64,000 nucleotides of DNA, from positions 434,001 to 498,000 of the forward strand of contig CM056876.1 of NCBI GenBank assembly GCA_029876055.1. Reading direction: 5' to 3'. The stretch is from Madurella fahalii. Lineage: Eukaryota > Ascomycota > Sordariomycetes > Sordariales. Below the pieces are notes generated by a model. The model had not been told where the DNA came from, searched no databases, and saw nothing but the letters and a program-made list of their open reading frames with translations. The translations under genes were made by a program, and so were the position numbers. Positions 55,435 through 64,000 of this stretch are shown here, one piece after another (positions within the stretch are counted from its first letter, which is position 1; each line of letters starts with the position of its first letter).

Positions 55435-56662
55435 TACCCAGACACTGATCAACTTACTACAACGGAAGTACTAGTTTATAGGTAGAGATGACTTATAGTA
55501 GTTCCTAGGTATCGAAGTTATAAGAGATCGAGCTAAAGAATTGATCTGGCTGTCGCAAACGGTTTATCTTAATAAGATTATTAACTTGGTTATAACGAGT
55601 CTAACGGCTAAGATCCTAATGGCTATAGCCGAATTATTGCTATACGATGATAAAGCAGAGTATTTGTCAATTACCAGTTATTAGCAGAAGACTAGATCTA
55701 TCTTATACGTCGCTATAATTATAAGGTCTGATATAGCTTTACAGTATTATAGCTAGTCAGATTTAATACTAACTCTATGTCTTAATACTATAAAGCTATA
55801 GACTAAGTCCTCTACTACCTATATTATATATATAAACTAGCCTTACAATTAGAGGGTGGCGATGACTATATTATTGCCAGTAACACCTCTTTTACCGATA
55901 ATAGCCTTAATCACAAGAGCTCCCGAGTATATACTATAAAGCTATTTGGTAGGCTTATAGGTTAGAGGGCTAACAAGTAAGAAACCATTACTACATCTAC
56001 TACAGAGGCCGAATTACTAGCCTTGGTATAAACTGCTAAAGAATCTCTCTTTATAAGCCGACTACTCGCTGAACTGTCAGTCAAACTGGATAACCACTAT
56101 ATCAAGATTCAATATAACAATCAGCAAACTATACAACTTGTTATAGCTGAAGTGGCTACCTTCCAGACCCGATTACGACACGTAGATATTTATAACCACT
56201 AGTTACGCCATGAAGTAGTAAGCAAGAAGATTAAAGTGGAATATATACCCTCAGCTAAAATGATGGCAGACGGGTTAACTAAGGCTCTTAACTATTCCTT
56301 ACACCAAAGATTTATCAAACAGCTAGGACTGATGTAGATACCTAGTCTGCAAGAGAGAAGTCCAGATTCAAGCTCCTAATGGGTTGAATCTGAGGGGGTA
56401 TGTCAAAAGGGTTAGGTGCCAGTCCAAAGGATCAGGATCACAAGATCTAGTACAGGAGCCAAACTCATGTACTCTAGTCAGCTAAAGCAGGCTGGCAGCT
56501 GACTGTGCCACTGAACAGACGTTATCCTATACGGGTATCTCGTCTATAAAAGGAGCAAGCTCTCCAGCACAGATGGAGACACACGAAGACAATGAAGAGA
56601 AGATACACACAAAAATCCTCAACTGTCATTTCCCAAGATTCAGAGGTGCTGTGTTTCCGACA
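55435..56662 (+). mobile_element. Copia C2, 5'-truncated
   Basis: Plus-oriented copy of the C1 family containing the RT end and RNase H (TSTTEAELLALV at about 56010, AKESLFISRLLAELS, SAKMMADGLTKAL at 56255). A polypurine tract TGAGGGGGTA and the 3' LTR 56401-56662 follow. Stops from RIP-type change are present. It joins C1 tail to tail near 55430, so the two form an imperfect palindrome. Confidence 0.78.
56401..56662 (+). repeat. Copia LTR, 3' LTR of C2
   Basis: 262 bp, TGTCAAAAGGGTTAGG...TTTCCGACA, with TATAAAAGGAGCAAGC. The right flank (GTACT) does not match the C1 left flank (GGTAT), so C1 and C2 are separate insertions or a rearrangement. Confidence 0.88.
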
Positions 56663-57015
56663 GTACTAAGCAAGCGCCGGAGAGCTAAAAAAACACGTAT
56701 GCAGCTTGGAGGATCACTTACTGTACAGGGTGCACAGGAGGCACTAGGTCAGGGGGCTATAGGTGGGAAAGGAGTGCAAGAAACGCAGGCGGATAGTGGT
56801 AGTGTAGGGAGAGGTTGTACAAAGGTTCGGTGTTGTAATGTGTGCGGCAAGCCTGGCTATAATGCCCGCACTTGCCAGGAGGCTGCAGAATCATCTGATT
56901 CAGCTGTTTCTGATGTAATTATCGTTGGTTCCTAGTGTTGTTGTGTGGCAAGTTGTTATAGGGTAGTAGGAGATGGGTCATTCGCTTGTCTGGGTCACTC
57001 GCTTATCAAATACGT
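56663..57015 (+). pseudogene. pogo transposase C-terminus with TIR (pogo-5)
   Basis: Plus-strand end of a pogo transposase. It reads LSKRRRAKKTRMQLGGSLTV, then a zinc knuckle CCNVCGKPGYNARTC, then SDSAVSDVIIVGS, stop at 56934. The TIR ends at 57015 before TA (57016-57017). The rest is cut off by Copia C2. This copy lacks RIP stops in the surviving part. Confidence 0.78.
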
Positions 57016-57215
57016 TACCTTAGTCGCTCTGCTTCTTTGCATTCTTTATACTCCTCCCCCAGACTGTGAACTACCCTGGTGTTGGCAACCCCTACACCGC
57101 CCTGGTTTCTACGTGATAGATCGTCGGCCGCTTGATGGTCCAAGCGCCCATTCCTCCGAAGATATGCCCTGCGGTCACAAAGCTTCACCGCCCATCATCA
57201 GAGGTTAGAGCAACA

Positions 57216-59108
57216 ATGCGCCAACAATCGCTTCATCGCTATTTCCCCACGATTCGCCCACGGAGGTCGGCGGCACATCGGGTGCAGGGACCCGGGTTAC
57301 TTGACTTGCCCCCCTCGGTGCGGACACTCATTTACCGGCATGCCGGGCTAGTTCCCTTGGACGGTCCGCAAGAGGATCGCGTAATGTTAAACGCCGGAAG
57401 CCTTACCGATGGCTGGTGCCAATACTCCAACCCTACGCGTGTTAGAGACGCGCTCCGGGGCCTTATCCAGCACCCCACTGGGGATGATCATCCAGTGCCT
57501 GACCTCTGCTGTATCCACTGCGGGAGCGTCGATCTATACTGCGAAGAAGGGCGCCATTGCCCCGGCCCCTGTTGTTTCCGGTGTCAGCTCGATGAGCACG
57601 ACGACGAGACATACTACGGCGAGTTTCCACACCAGCTATTTTCCGTCTGTCGATTGCTCTACGAAGAGACCACTCGGCTCTTCTACTCGGAAACGCGGTT
57701 CGAGATTATCCGCACGGCTCCTGGGGCTTTGATGGCTCTTAGACGGCTAAGCCCGCTTGCCGTGTCTTCGCTGCGAGACCTCACTATCCGCTTGAACACC
57801 TGTTTCTGCCCCGAACGTCAAGGCTGCACACAAACCGAGCATCGGGTCGCCGATTGCTATTCGATATGCAGGATTGGAGGCCACGATGAGCCTCTAGGCG
57901 AGCGTCCTGGAAGCCGTAACGACCGCAGCGCTTGGCTTGATCTTCGGGACGTTTGCGGTCACCTTGGGCGTTTCCTTCCTCCCGACCAGCTCAAGTTGGC
58001 TTTCGTCTGCGAAGTCAAGGATTATGAGCTCGCTACGAAGCTCATGGAGACGCTGCGACAGCTGCCGCCCCTGCGGTCGTGCATCATTTCCCTCTCCCAG
58101 GCCGATGATCCTCGACTGCGCGAGCTGGCTCAAGAAACACAGCTCAGGCTGGTAAATCCAGCGCACGACTCCTCCAAAGCTTTCCGCTTACGTGACCTAC
58201 CTCGAGAAATAGAACTTCAGGTTCTACGCAACTCCGGCCTGGTCGCGCCATTCCACGTCGTATTCGACCTTAGGGCGAACCAACCAACAAGGAGAATCCG
58301 GTGTATATACGAGCGCGAGATCTCAGGATTTGAGAGCGTGCCCATCATGTGTTGCTGCAAATATGGTGCACACTCGTCGTCTGCTTGGACTTGCAGCCAT
58401 TGGCACCTTCCCAACTCCCTCTTTCTTGTAGACCGGCGGATGGAGGAAGACGCCAGGACCATAATATACTCCGACAACTATTGGGTGGTGAGCGATCTGC
58501 TGGGGGCCCTTGCCGCTACCAAGAGGTCGGCTAGGATGCGAGCCATCTTCTCGCGGTTCCTTGCGACGGTGCGGCGGATCCAGATCCAAGTCCCGGTTCG
58601 AACCCCGCGTCCGGGGCGTGGTTGCGATGCATTTCTGGCTGACCTTGGAAGGCTTTTCGGGACGTCTATTTCCGAGAAGCTAGACTTGACTCTATCACTA
58701 TCCCACCCCTTACACCCGGCTCACGTATCGCACGTGTTCCCACCGGCATGGAAAGAACAGGACCTGATGATCCAATCCGTGTTAGCTGGTCTCCAGGGGC
58801 GGCGTCTGCGCAACTTCACCGTGGGATTCGAGAGGGAACACATCGAGACCGACGGGGAAGGGTATCCCCGTCAGATAGATTGCCGTATGGGCCGGTTCTT
58901 GGGCACCATGGAGATGCAGTTCGAGGATCGTGTTGCCACAACACAACCCCGGTCGTATCAGGAACCTCCGGGCGCGGCAAGAAACCCGAAGCTCCACACT
59001 GGTCCTGAGACCAATGAAGGGCACCCTTGCCCGGTGTGTGGCACAATTCCTGGACGCTGGGAGTATTCGTACTACTCTTTTCCAGATCTCCTTTTTTATC
59101 ATATATAA
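57216..59108 (+). CDS. F-box-like protein with N-terminal PIP-box motif
   Basis: Single-exon gene, 630 residues from ATG 57216 (MRQQSLHRYFPTIRPRR). An upstream in-frame ATG at 57132 would add 28 residues. Residues 3-10 (QQSLHRYF) match the PCNA-interacting box Q-x-x-L-x-x-Y-F. Two F-box-like helices occur, LLDLPPSVRTLIYRHAGLV (28-46) and LRDLPREIELQVLRNSGLV (324-342). Each is followed by a Cys-rich stretch and a matching block (HQLFSVCRLLYEETTRLFYS and SLFLVDRRMEEDARTIIYS), so the protein is an internal duplication. A CPVC motif lies near the C-terminus. No RIP is seen. F-box proteins select substrates for SCF ubiquitin ligases; the assignment here is by pattern only. It lies about 200 bp from the transposon block. 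Confidence 0.7.
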   Translation: MRQQSLHRYFPTIRPRRSAAHRVQGPGLLDLPPSVRTLIYRHAGLVPLDGPQEDRVMLNAGSLTDGWCQYSNPTRVRDALRGLIQHPTGDDHPVPDLCCIHCGSVDLYCEEGRHCPGPCCFRCQLDEHDDETYYGEFPHQLFSVCRLLYEETTRLFYSETRFEIIRTAPGALMALRRLSPLAVSSLRDLTIRLNTCFCPERQGCTQTEHRVADCYSICRIGGHDEPLGERPGSRNDRSAWLDLRDVCGHLGRFLPPDQLKLAFVCEVKDYELATKLMETLRQLPPLRSCIISLSQADDPRLRELAQETQLRLVNPAHDSSKAFRLRDLPREIELQVLRNSGLVAPFHVVFDLRANQPTRRIRCIYEREISGFESVPIMCCCKYGAHSSSAWTCSHWHLPNSLFLVDRRMEEDARTIIYSDNYWVVSDLLGALAATKRSARMRAIFSRFLATVRRIQIQVPVRTPRPGRGCDAFLADLGRLFGTSISEKLDLTLSLSHPLHPAHVSHVFPPAWKEQDLMIQSVLAGLQGRRLRNFTVGFEREHIETDGEGYPRQIDCRMGRFLGTMEMQFEDRVATTQPRSYQEPPGAARNPKLHTGPETNEGHPCPVCGTIPGRWEYSYYSFPDLLFYHI

Positions 59109-59317
59109 ATAACAGGGGTAGATGCCACCGGCTCTCCACAGGGAGTGTTCAGTAAGCCCCATTCGGGTGTAGTCTCCCAGTTCTTTTGCACCTGCGCGAC
59201 TAACCTTGGGTGGCGTAACGATTCCCTCTCCGCTTCAGGTAAACCCACCTCCCAGGCGTCCATCGCCGAACGCTTTTCCCGCCTTGGCTGTTGGCCTCCC
59301 GCGCGTTTGAGTTCAGC

Positions 59318-59722
59318 CTAGGACCCCGTCCTCTTCCGCTTCCTAGTCTGGTACCAAGGAAGAGGAAAAGAAAGACGAAGAGGAGGAGAAGGAGGAGGAG
59401 AAGGAGGAGGAGAAGGAGGAGGAGAAGGAGGAGGAGAAGGAGGAGGGAACCCGGCACAGCAATACTCCGGATCGCTCAGATGATTCCCGTAGGGATCCAG
59501 CGCCCCGGCGTGGTACATTGTCCATCCGCTGGGACACGCAATCGGAGCGAAAGAAAATGGCTCATCAACGCGATCACAGCCAGACGGCTGATAGGCTGAA
59601 ACGCGGGGGTCTGCTGTATTGGAGACGAGAATGGGGAGTGCGGTAAGCGGGCTGCTGCTAACCTCGATACCCGACGAGCTCGGTTCTGCAAAAGAGCTTC
59701 GCGCATGACGGCAGTTGGACAA
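59318..59722 (-). CDS. candidate fungal surface or secreted protein fragment (CPSGW motif)
   Basis: Minus-strand frame of 134 residues. The block GCDRVDEPFSFAPIACPSGW, then TMYHAGALD and EYCCAGF, resembles the Cys-containing segment of fungal hypothetical membrane proteins (CP-x-G-W/Y ... CC-x-G). It is followed by a (PPPS)n run encoded by a 12-bp minisatellite and a basic tail (RKRKRTGS). No signal peptide is in this frame, so upstream or downstream exons are probably missing from my model. Confidence 0.4.
   Translation of the reverse strand: MSNCRHARSSFAEPSSSGIEVSSSPLTALPILVSNTADPRVSAYQPSGCDRVDEPFSFAPIACPSGWTMYHAGALDPYGNHLSDPEYCCAGFPPPSPPPSPPPSPPPSPPPSPPLRLSFPLPWYQTRKRKRTGS
59375..59450. 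repeat. 12-bp minisatellite (GAGGAGGAGAAG)n
   Basis: About five near-perfect units. Read on the minus strand they encode PPPS repeats. Confidence 0.85.
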
Positions 59723-59880
59723 ACATGGTTGGCATGAGCGTGAAAGGCGTGTAACTTGTCGTAGTAGTAGTAGTAGTAGTTGTTGCCGTCATCTTGACGC
59801 TGTGCGGAATCAATCGGAGGGAGACTCAAACTATTATCCGATTTACCAACAGCTGGTTCGGTGTCGCCGTGACGTCTGTT

Positions 59881-59897
59881 GGGGGGGGGGGGGGGGG
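59881..59897. repeat. poly-G tract
   Basis: 17 consecutive G. Length may be unreliable in the assembly. A (GTA)n tract at 59758-59780 is nearby. Confidence 0.85.
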
Positions 59898-59899
59898 AC

Positions 59900-60813
59900 C
59901 AAATGATTCAATGCGTTCGGGCGAAGCGTTAAACGGCAGCCAAATGTTGGGCTTGCTTAACGTGAATAAGGTATTTGAGACTTCATACAGGTAGTCATGC
60001 GATCAGCTACATCCAACTTGGGTTTGGCGCAACATATGGAACTTTTTCTTTCTTTCTTTCTTTTCTTATTTTTCTCCTTATAGGGGCCGTAAAGACAACA
60101 CAAAATTAGCTCCGCCGGTTCCCCGAGGATTTGTAGTCGTGGGTGTGAGATAGTCAGCTCCACGGCCCGACGGTCGAGTGCAACCGTGCCACGCCCTGCT
60201 CTTTGGACAACACTTAGAAGTGGAAAAAGTGGGGCATCGCGGCACGGGTCAGTACCTATGATCTTTCTTCTGAGGGACGGGGTGTTTTACTGGCTCTGCG
60301 TACAACTGGTTGGTGATGGCATGGCGGCCAAGAGCGGAACTGCATTACCCCTGATTGCTGCAGGAATACGAATACTAGGTACAGTACCTAATAAGGCGTT
60401 GATGGTACCTCTGCTGTTGTACCCCAACTCGTAATTAGTCCAACGTAGTAATCTAGCTAGAACCTGTGTGACACTTGTCCACCGCCAAATGGGTCACACC
60501 ACAGACCAAGGCCGGCGCACCCCTAAAACCCCGATAGGCTCGTGACTTCTGCAGTGCTGCACTGCTGGTGCAGGGGCCGAAAAGTGATGGGCAAGATAGT
60601 AGGGCTTGCCGATGTACCTTCAACTGCCGCTGCAAAAGACGTTCCTAGCTGCTCAAAGTTCCTCGAGGGGTACATGGCAAGCCGGAAAGAAAAGGCCGGG
60701 ACACCCAGAGCTTCTGGGTGCCTCTTTGCTATACCCCGCCTACTCCACTAGTTACATGATATTTGCAATTGTTGGGCAAATATTGTCAAACGAATCCGTT
60801 CGAGTTGATCGTC
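59900..60813. other. intergenic, no gene recognised
   Basis: Host-like composition with a CTTT microsatellite at 60046-60066. I see no family motif or spliced frame. Confidence 0.5.
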
Positions 60814-61180
60814 ATGAATTGCTGTTTTGGGAAAAAACCAAAGGCAGCAGCAATGGAGGCGCCGTCCCAAGCACCCCGACCCAGCCAAACACCCTTAGTC
60901 TCAGTCGTGACCGAATTATCGGCCCAACTAGTCGATGGGCCCGAGTTGGAGAAGACGCTGAAGAAAGCATTCCGCACGGGTACATGGAGAATAGAGGAGC
61001 GTGACAACAAGATCTTGGTGTGGGCTCCACGGCGGCTAAGCGGGGTGAGTCGATTCACCAATGCTTCCCGGCCCTTTCATTAGGAGTGCCATTCATTGAC
61101 TACCAGGCGCTGATTGCTTGCCCCAGTTGGAGAGGAAACGCTTCTCCAAGAAACCCCAGAAGAAGGGCAGGAGAGGGTGA
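60814..61180 (+). CDS. small spliced hypothetical protein, about 94 residues
   Basis: Exon 1 is 60814-61044 (77 residues, MNCCFGKKPKAAAMEAPSQA start). The intron is 61045-61126 (GGG|GTGAGT ... CCCCAG, branch-like GCTGATT). Exon 2 is 61127-61180 (LERKRFSKKPQKKGRRG, stop). The phase-0 junction keeps the frame. The protein has a Cys pair near the N-terminus, a Pro/Ser linker, a helical core (VSVVTELSAQLVDGPELEKT) ending WRIEERDNKILVWAPRRL, and a strongly basic tail. The N-terminus resembles acylated MGCC proteins, but residue 2 is Asn, so N-myristoylation is not expected. The family is not recognised. Confidence 0.5.
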
Positions 61181-62414
61181 CCGTTGGGTTGGAATGCATC
61201 CTGCATGCAACCGGCTGCATAGGTAGATAAGCCCATGTAAGGTACCCTGAAGATAGCCAGGTAGTTAGTTCCCTTTGACGTTAGGATTTATGGTTGGATG
61301 GTTAACAGGTTTTCTTTGCTCTCCCGTTTTCCTGTTTTTCCCTGATTGAGCACCACGGTACGGTACCATCTTGACCCGCTCGCTGGTCGAAGTGCTACCC
61401 TATCCGATTCGACTCTGGTTAGGTAGTGCCCTTAGCATTGCAAGACTTCGGCACTAAAACACTCCATCCCCAAGGAACCAAGGACAGGACATAGTTCTGA
61501 CAACGGATCTATTGAATGGACTTTTGTCTCCCGTCCTAGCAACTTTCTTTGCACGACAAATCAAGGTTTTCTGATGAGAGAGGGCATTTTTGATTTGACT
61601 GTCGGAACCCTGCCCGAAATCCTGCGCTCGCCATCGGGCCGGATTGAGTTGTCCTGTACATACATCTTTGGCATATGGAATGCGCCGATAGCGGCTGCGT
61701 CGCCAATTCCGGGAGAACATGTTAGCCGTTCTGCCCAAGGTAGCACCCAAATGTCACGGCTGACATGGAAGGTACTACGCGTTTTGGAGAGGGAGGGATT
61801 GTTTGAAGCGGCCCCGTACAGAACCGAAATCGGCGGATATCCGCAGAGAACTTTGTCAGACGACCGCAGCAGCAAGGGTAAGGACTTGCGATCCCCGATC
61901 TCGCAATATGCCGCCTGAAGGTCATGACAATCCTTGCCGGTCCGAATCCAGTCAAGCATATTTACATGGAGAAGTATAATCCACAAAAACACGGCCTGGT
62001 ATATGACGGTGACGACAAGATACGTCTAATTCTAAGAGCCGACCCGGAATGTAAAAGCGGTCCTCCATCCCGCACCAAAATGACATGTTGTCAAAGAGTC
62101 GGTGCAGTTGCTTATCCCTCTTGCTCTGAGAAGAGTAAGGTGAGAGCACCACTCCAGCGAGGGAAACCCTGGACGAGCCACCCAAGTACACCAAAAAAAA
62201 AAAAAAAAAAAAAAAAAAGGGCCAATCTTCAAGACTTAGGAGTCCTTCGCGCAGAGATCCCCATCCATTCGAACGAACCCATTTTCCCAGGTCAGAAATC
62301 TGACGGTGAATTCTGGCTATTAACGCATCGTTTGGTCATGCTTGGTTCTAATATGCCCTATCGTTTCCACCACGACTTTCCAAAGCACCTGGTTCTTGGC
62401 AAATTGCTTGCCGC
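61181..62414. other. intergenic or unrecognised; poly-A tract
   Basis: Open frames up to about 200 codons exist on both strands but show no motifs. One of them runs through a 26-base poly-A (62193-62218), which argues against coding. No repeat from elsewhere in the window. Confidence 0.45.
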
Positions 62415-62777
62415 TCAGTTTCCCTCTCTTGTACAGAATCGGGGTGATAAAGAACTGTACGGACGACTCCGATATCCCATCATCCCGCATACCGTCGTTG
62501 TTGAATTCTTCATCCAGTATAGTGGTGGGCTCGTACTTGGCTGAGCGGACGTTGCGTGCGGTGATGCCACCGACGGCCTTGGGGGGCTGTATGGACCCGG
62601 AGGGCCGTTGCTGCCGCAGGATTTGGGAGAAGGAGATGGCGAGCCAAAGATATCCTCCAAGGACTCGCGAACGCCGGGGTCGGCATTTTTGCAGCCTAGA
62701 GCCCCGAGGACCTTGTTGGCGAGCTGTTCGAGGTTGTCCGGCTGTACGCGTTCTTGCTTTGTATGCGCCTTAGACAA
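62415..62777 (-). CDS. unrecognised small protein
   Basis: 120 residues from MSKAHTKQERVQPDNLEQLA. The first 50 residues look helical (LANKVLGALGCKNADPGVRE, SLEDIFG), then Pro/Ser-rich. The second half has no such character and may be intron or untranslated. No family assigned. Confidence 0.3.
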   Translation of the reverse strand: MSKAHTKQERVQPDNLEQLANKVLGALGCKNADPGVRESLEDIFGSPSPSPKSCGSNGPPGPYSPPRPSVASPHATSAQPSTSPPLYWMKNSTTTVCGMMGYRSRPYSSLSPRFCTREGN

Positions 62778-63039
62778 GAGATTGATGGTAAGTGCCTTCC
62801 AGCTATAGAATACTCGGAGAGAATCGGGATTAGATTTGAGATCTGTATACCAGGTGAGCGCAGGGCAGTTATAAGGTATATAGAAAATGCTGCTGTACTA
62901 ACCTTCTAACTTAGCTTTGACCTCCAGTTCAATAGATTTGAATTGGGTTCTAGTTGGTTTATCGAGCTAGTAATCATTTCCTTCCGGTTTAAAACCCTTC
63001 TTATAGAGAAAGTACACTACTAGCCCCCTTATATAACGG

Positions 63040-63690
63040 ATCTTCCTGCGCCGGTCGATTTAGATATTTTCCCTAAAGCTATCTGCTGTTTCGTACTAGG
63101 GACTGATCCGACAATATAGATCGCGCTAAGGGTTATTTGGTACTTGGATTCAATCTCTTTGACGTCGATAAACCTTTCTGACCAGATGATGATCTTTTAG
63201 GAGAATAGAGTATTAAACTGGGCCTCAATCTTATTATCCTCGAGTTGGTTGGGGTCCGCCAAGGCCTAGTCCAAGCGATCAATACGCTCTTCCATCACTC
63301 TCCTAAACCTGATATCGGTAATGCAGTAAATGTAAATAATACCCTTTAGTTCGACTCCGAGCTTGTACTGCGCTACCAGGATGGGTGCGATCTCTATTAG
63401 GATTTCAGTGTCGGACCTTTCGGCATTATCAAAACCTGGCGTATCGATTATCAGGATAGTAGTGCCACCGATCTTCAAAGGGATCGGTAAGTAACCTTAT
63501 GTACCTTACCAACGCCGCTCTGTTAGCCGGATTGGTCTTCGATGTATAGTAGCAACGTAGGACGTATATAAGTAGATCGAATCTCCTTCCTCCGTCATTT
63601 ACTTCCCTGGGCCTGCCAACATGTTGATGAAATAACATTTCCTAGCGCCTGTTTCTCCTATAACAATGACAACACTAAGTCTAGGTCCTT
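63040..63690 (-). pseudogene. AIG1-like fungal P-loop GTPase, degenerate
   Basis: Minus strand. A P-loop relic VVIVIGETGARKCYFIN (63685-63636) has lost the G-x4-GK[ST] pattern. After a frame break comes ILIIDTPGFDNAERSDTEIL (G3 motif DTPGFD) and VAQYKLGVELKGIIYIYCITD, as in fungal single-domain GTPases. Stops follow at RLD and later, and the tail (SKYQITLSAIYIVGSVP) is still readable to about 63100. The region is AT-rich with TAG/TAA stops, so RIP or age-related decay is likely. Exon structure not resolved. Confidence 0.6.
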
Positions 63691-64000
63691 TCAGATTATG
63701 AAGCTCTATGCTCCGTTCCTGCTGTTATTAGGTTGGATTCCTCTTGGTCGAGGTCGAATAGTTTGCTTGGGTCCTTGATAGAAATCTACTCGTTGTATCT
63801 CAGATCCATGATATACAATGTAATGTTGGACACGAGGTCAGAGTGAACACGGACGTACAGTACTAACAATGATCAAGTACACGAGTCGTTGACCTTTGCA
63901 ACGGTTACGAATACCTTGCAGATCAACCTCGTAAAGAGACACGTCTCCACCTAAGGAGTAGCTTTCCGGGGCTTACCCATGTTACCGCTAACTACCTCCG
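63691..64000. other. upstream region of the GTPase relic
   Basis: Partly continues the GTPase reading (SIKDPSKLFDLDQEESNLIT on the minus strand near 63780-63720). Beyond that nothing is recognised before the window ends. Confidence 0.4.

Noticed and set aside
61924..62544. 206-codon plus-strand frame
   Set aside because: It runs through a 26-base poly-A (a Lys run) and shows no motif. Opposing frames are nearly as long.

Overview
This window looks like a filamentous ascomycete chromosome segment. Host genes carry short GT-AG introns, and gene-bearing islands flank a large block of transposons. Many repeat copies carry C-to-T and G-to-A changes, mostly CpA to TpA on either strand, the signature of repeat-induced point mutation (RIP).

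Layout. 1-3.9 kb is host DNA: an intact GPI16/PIG-T gene (+) and a secreted tyrosinase-like copper enzyme (-) broken by four in-frame stops. 3.9-14.8 kb holds pogo/Fot1 fragments, a RIP-ruined 8.3 kb Ty3/gypsy element (Gypsy-1a) inserted in one of them, and a 0.4 kb TRIM element. 14.8-19.1 kb is a second host island with a damaged cell-surface Ser/Thr-rich gene and a HET-domain gene cut off by a transposon. 19.15-57.0 kb is one nested transposon complex. A minus-strand pogo copy contains a plus-strand pogo copy whose 2 kb are spread over 28 kb by a TRIM, two Gypsy-2 elements, a 2.5 kb non-autonomous LTR element and solo LTRs. The right-hand Gypsy-2 is itself split by an apparently intact Gypsy-1 (Gypsy-1b, 34514-42543). 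Copia remnants, palindromically arranged, close the complex. 57.0-64 kb is a third host island: an F-box-like gene with an N-terminal PCNA-box motif, small spliced or hypothetical genes, and a degenerate AIG1-like GTPase.

Most interesting system. Gypsy-1b has gag and pol on the minus strand. Between the pol stop and the 3' LTR it also carries a plus-strand (antisense) gene of six exons with five canonical introns. That gene has its own TATAAATAG box and CT-rich leader, and encodes about 253 residues with a six-cysteine domain. Gypsy-2, a different family, carries a homologous antisense gene in the same place, with matching Cys spacing and an intron at the same position just after the domain. 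Two retrotransposon lineages therefore maintain a spliced, independently promoted, zinc-finger-like antisense gene. Gypsy-1b also has gag and pol in one frame separated by a single UAG. PBS sequences complementary to the element's own LTR suggest Tf1-like self-priming.

LTR families used below. LTR1 = Gypsy-1, 359 bp. LTR2 = Gypsy-2, about 251 bp. LTR3 = 216 bp, LARD-like element. LTR4 = about 274-283 bp, Copia-like ends. Copia LTR = about 255-284 bp. TRIM LTR = about 94 bp. Most insertions show 5-bp target-site duplications (TSDs), which fix their boundaries and order of insertion.
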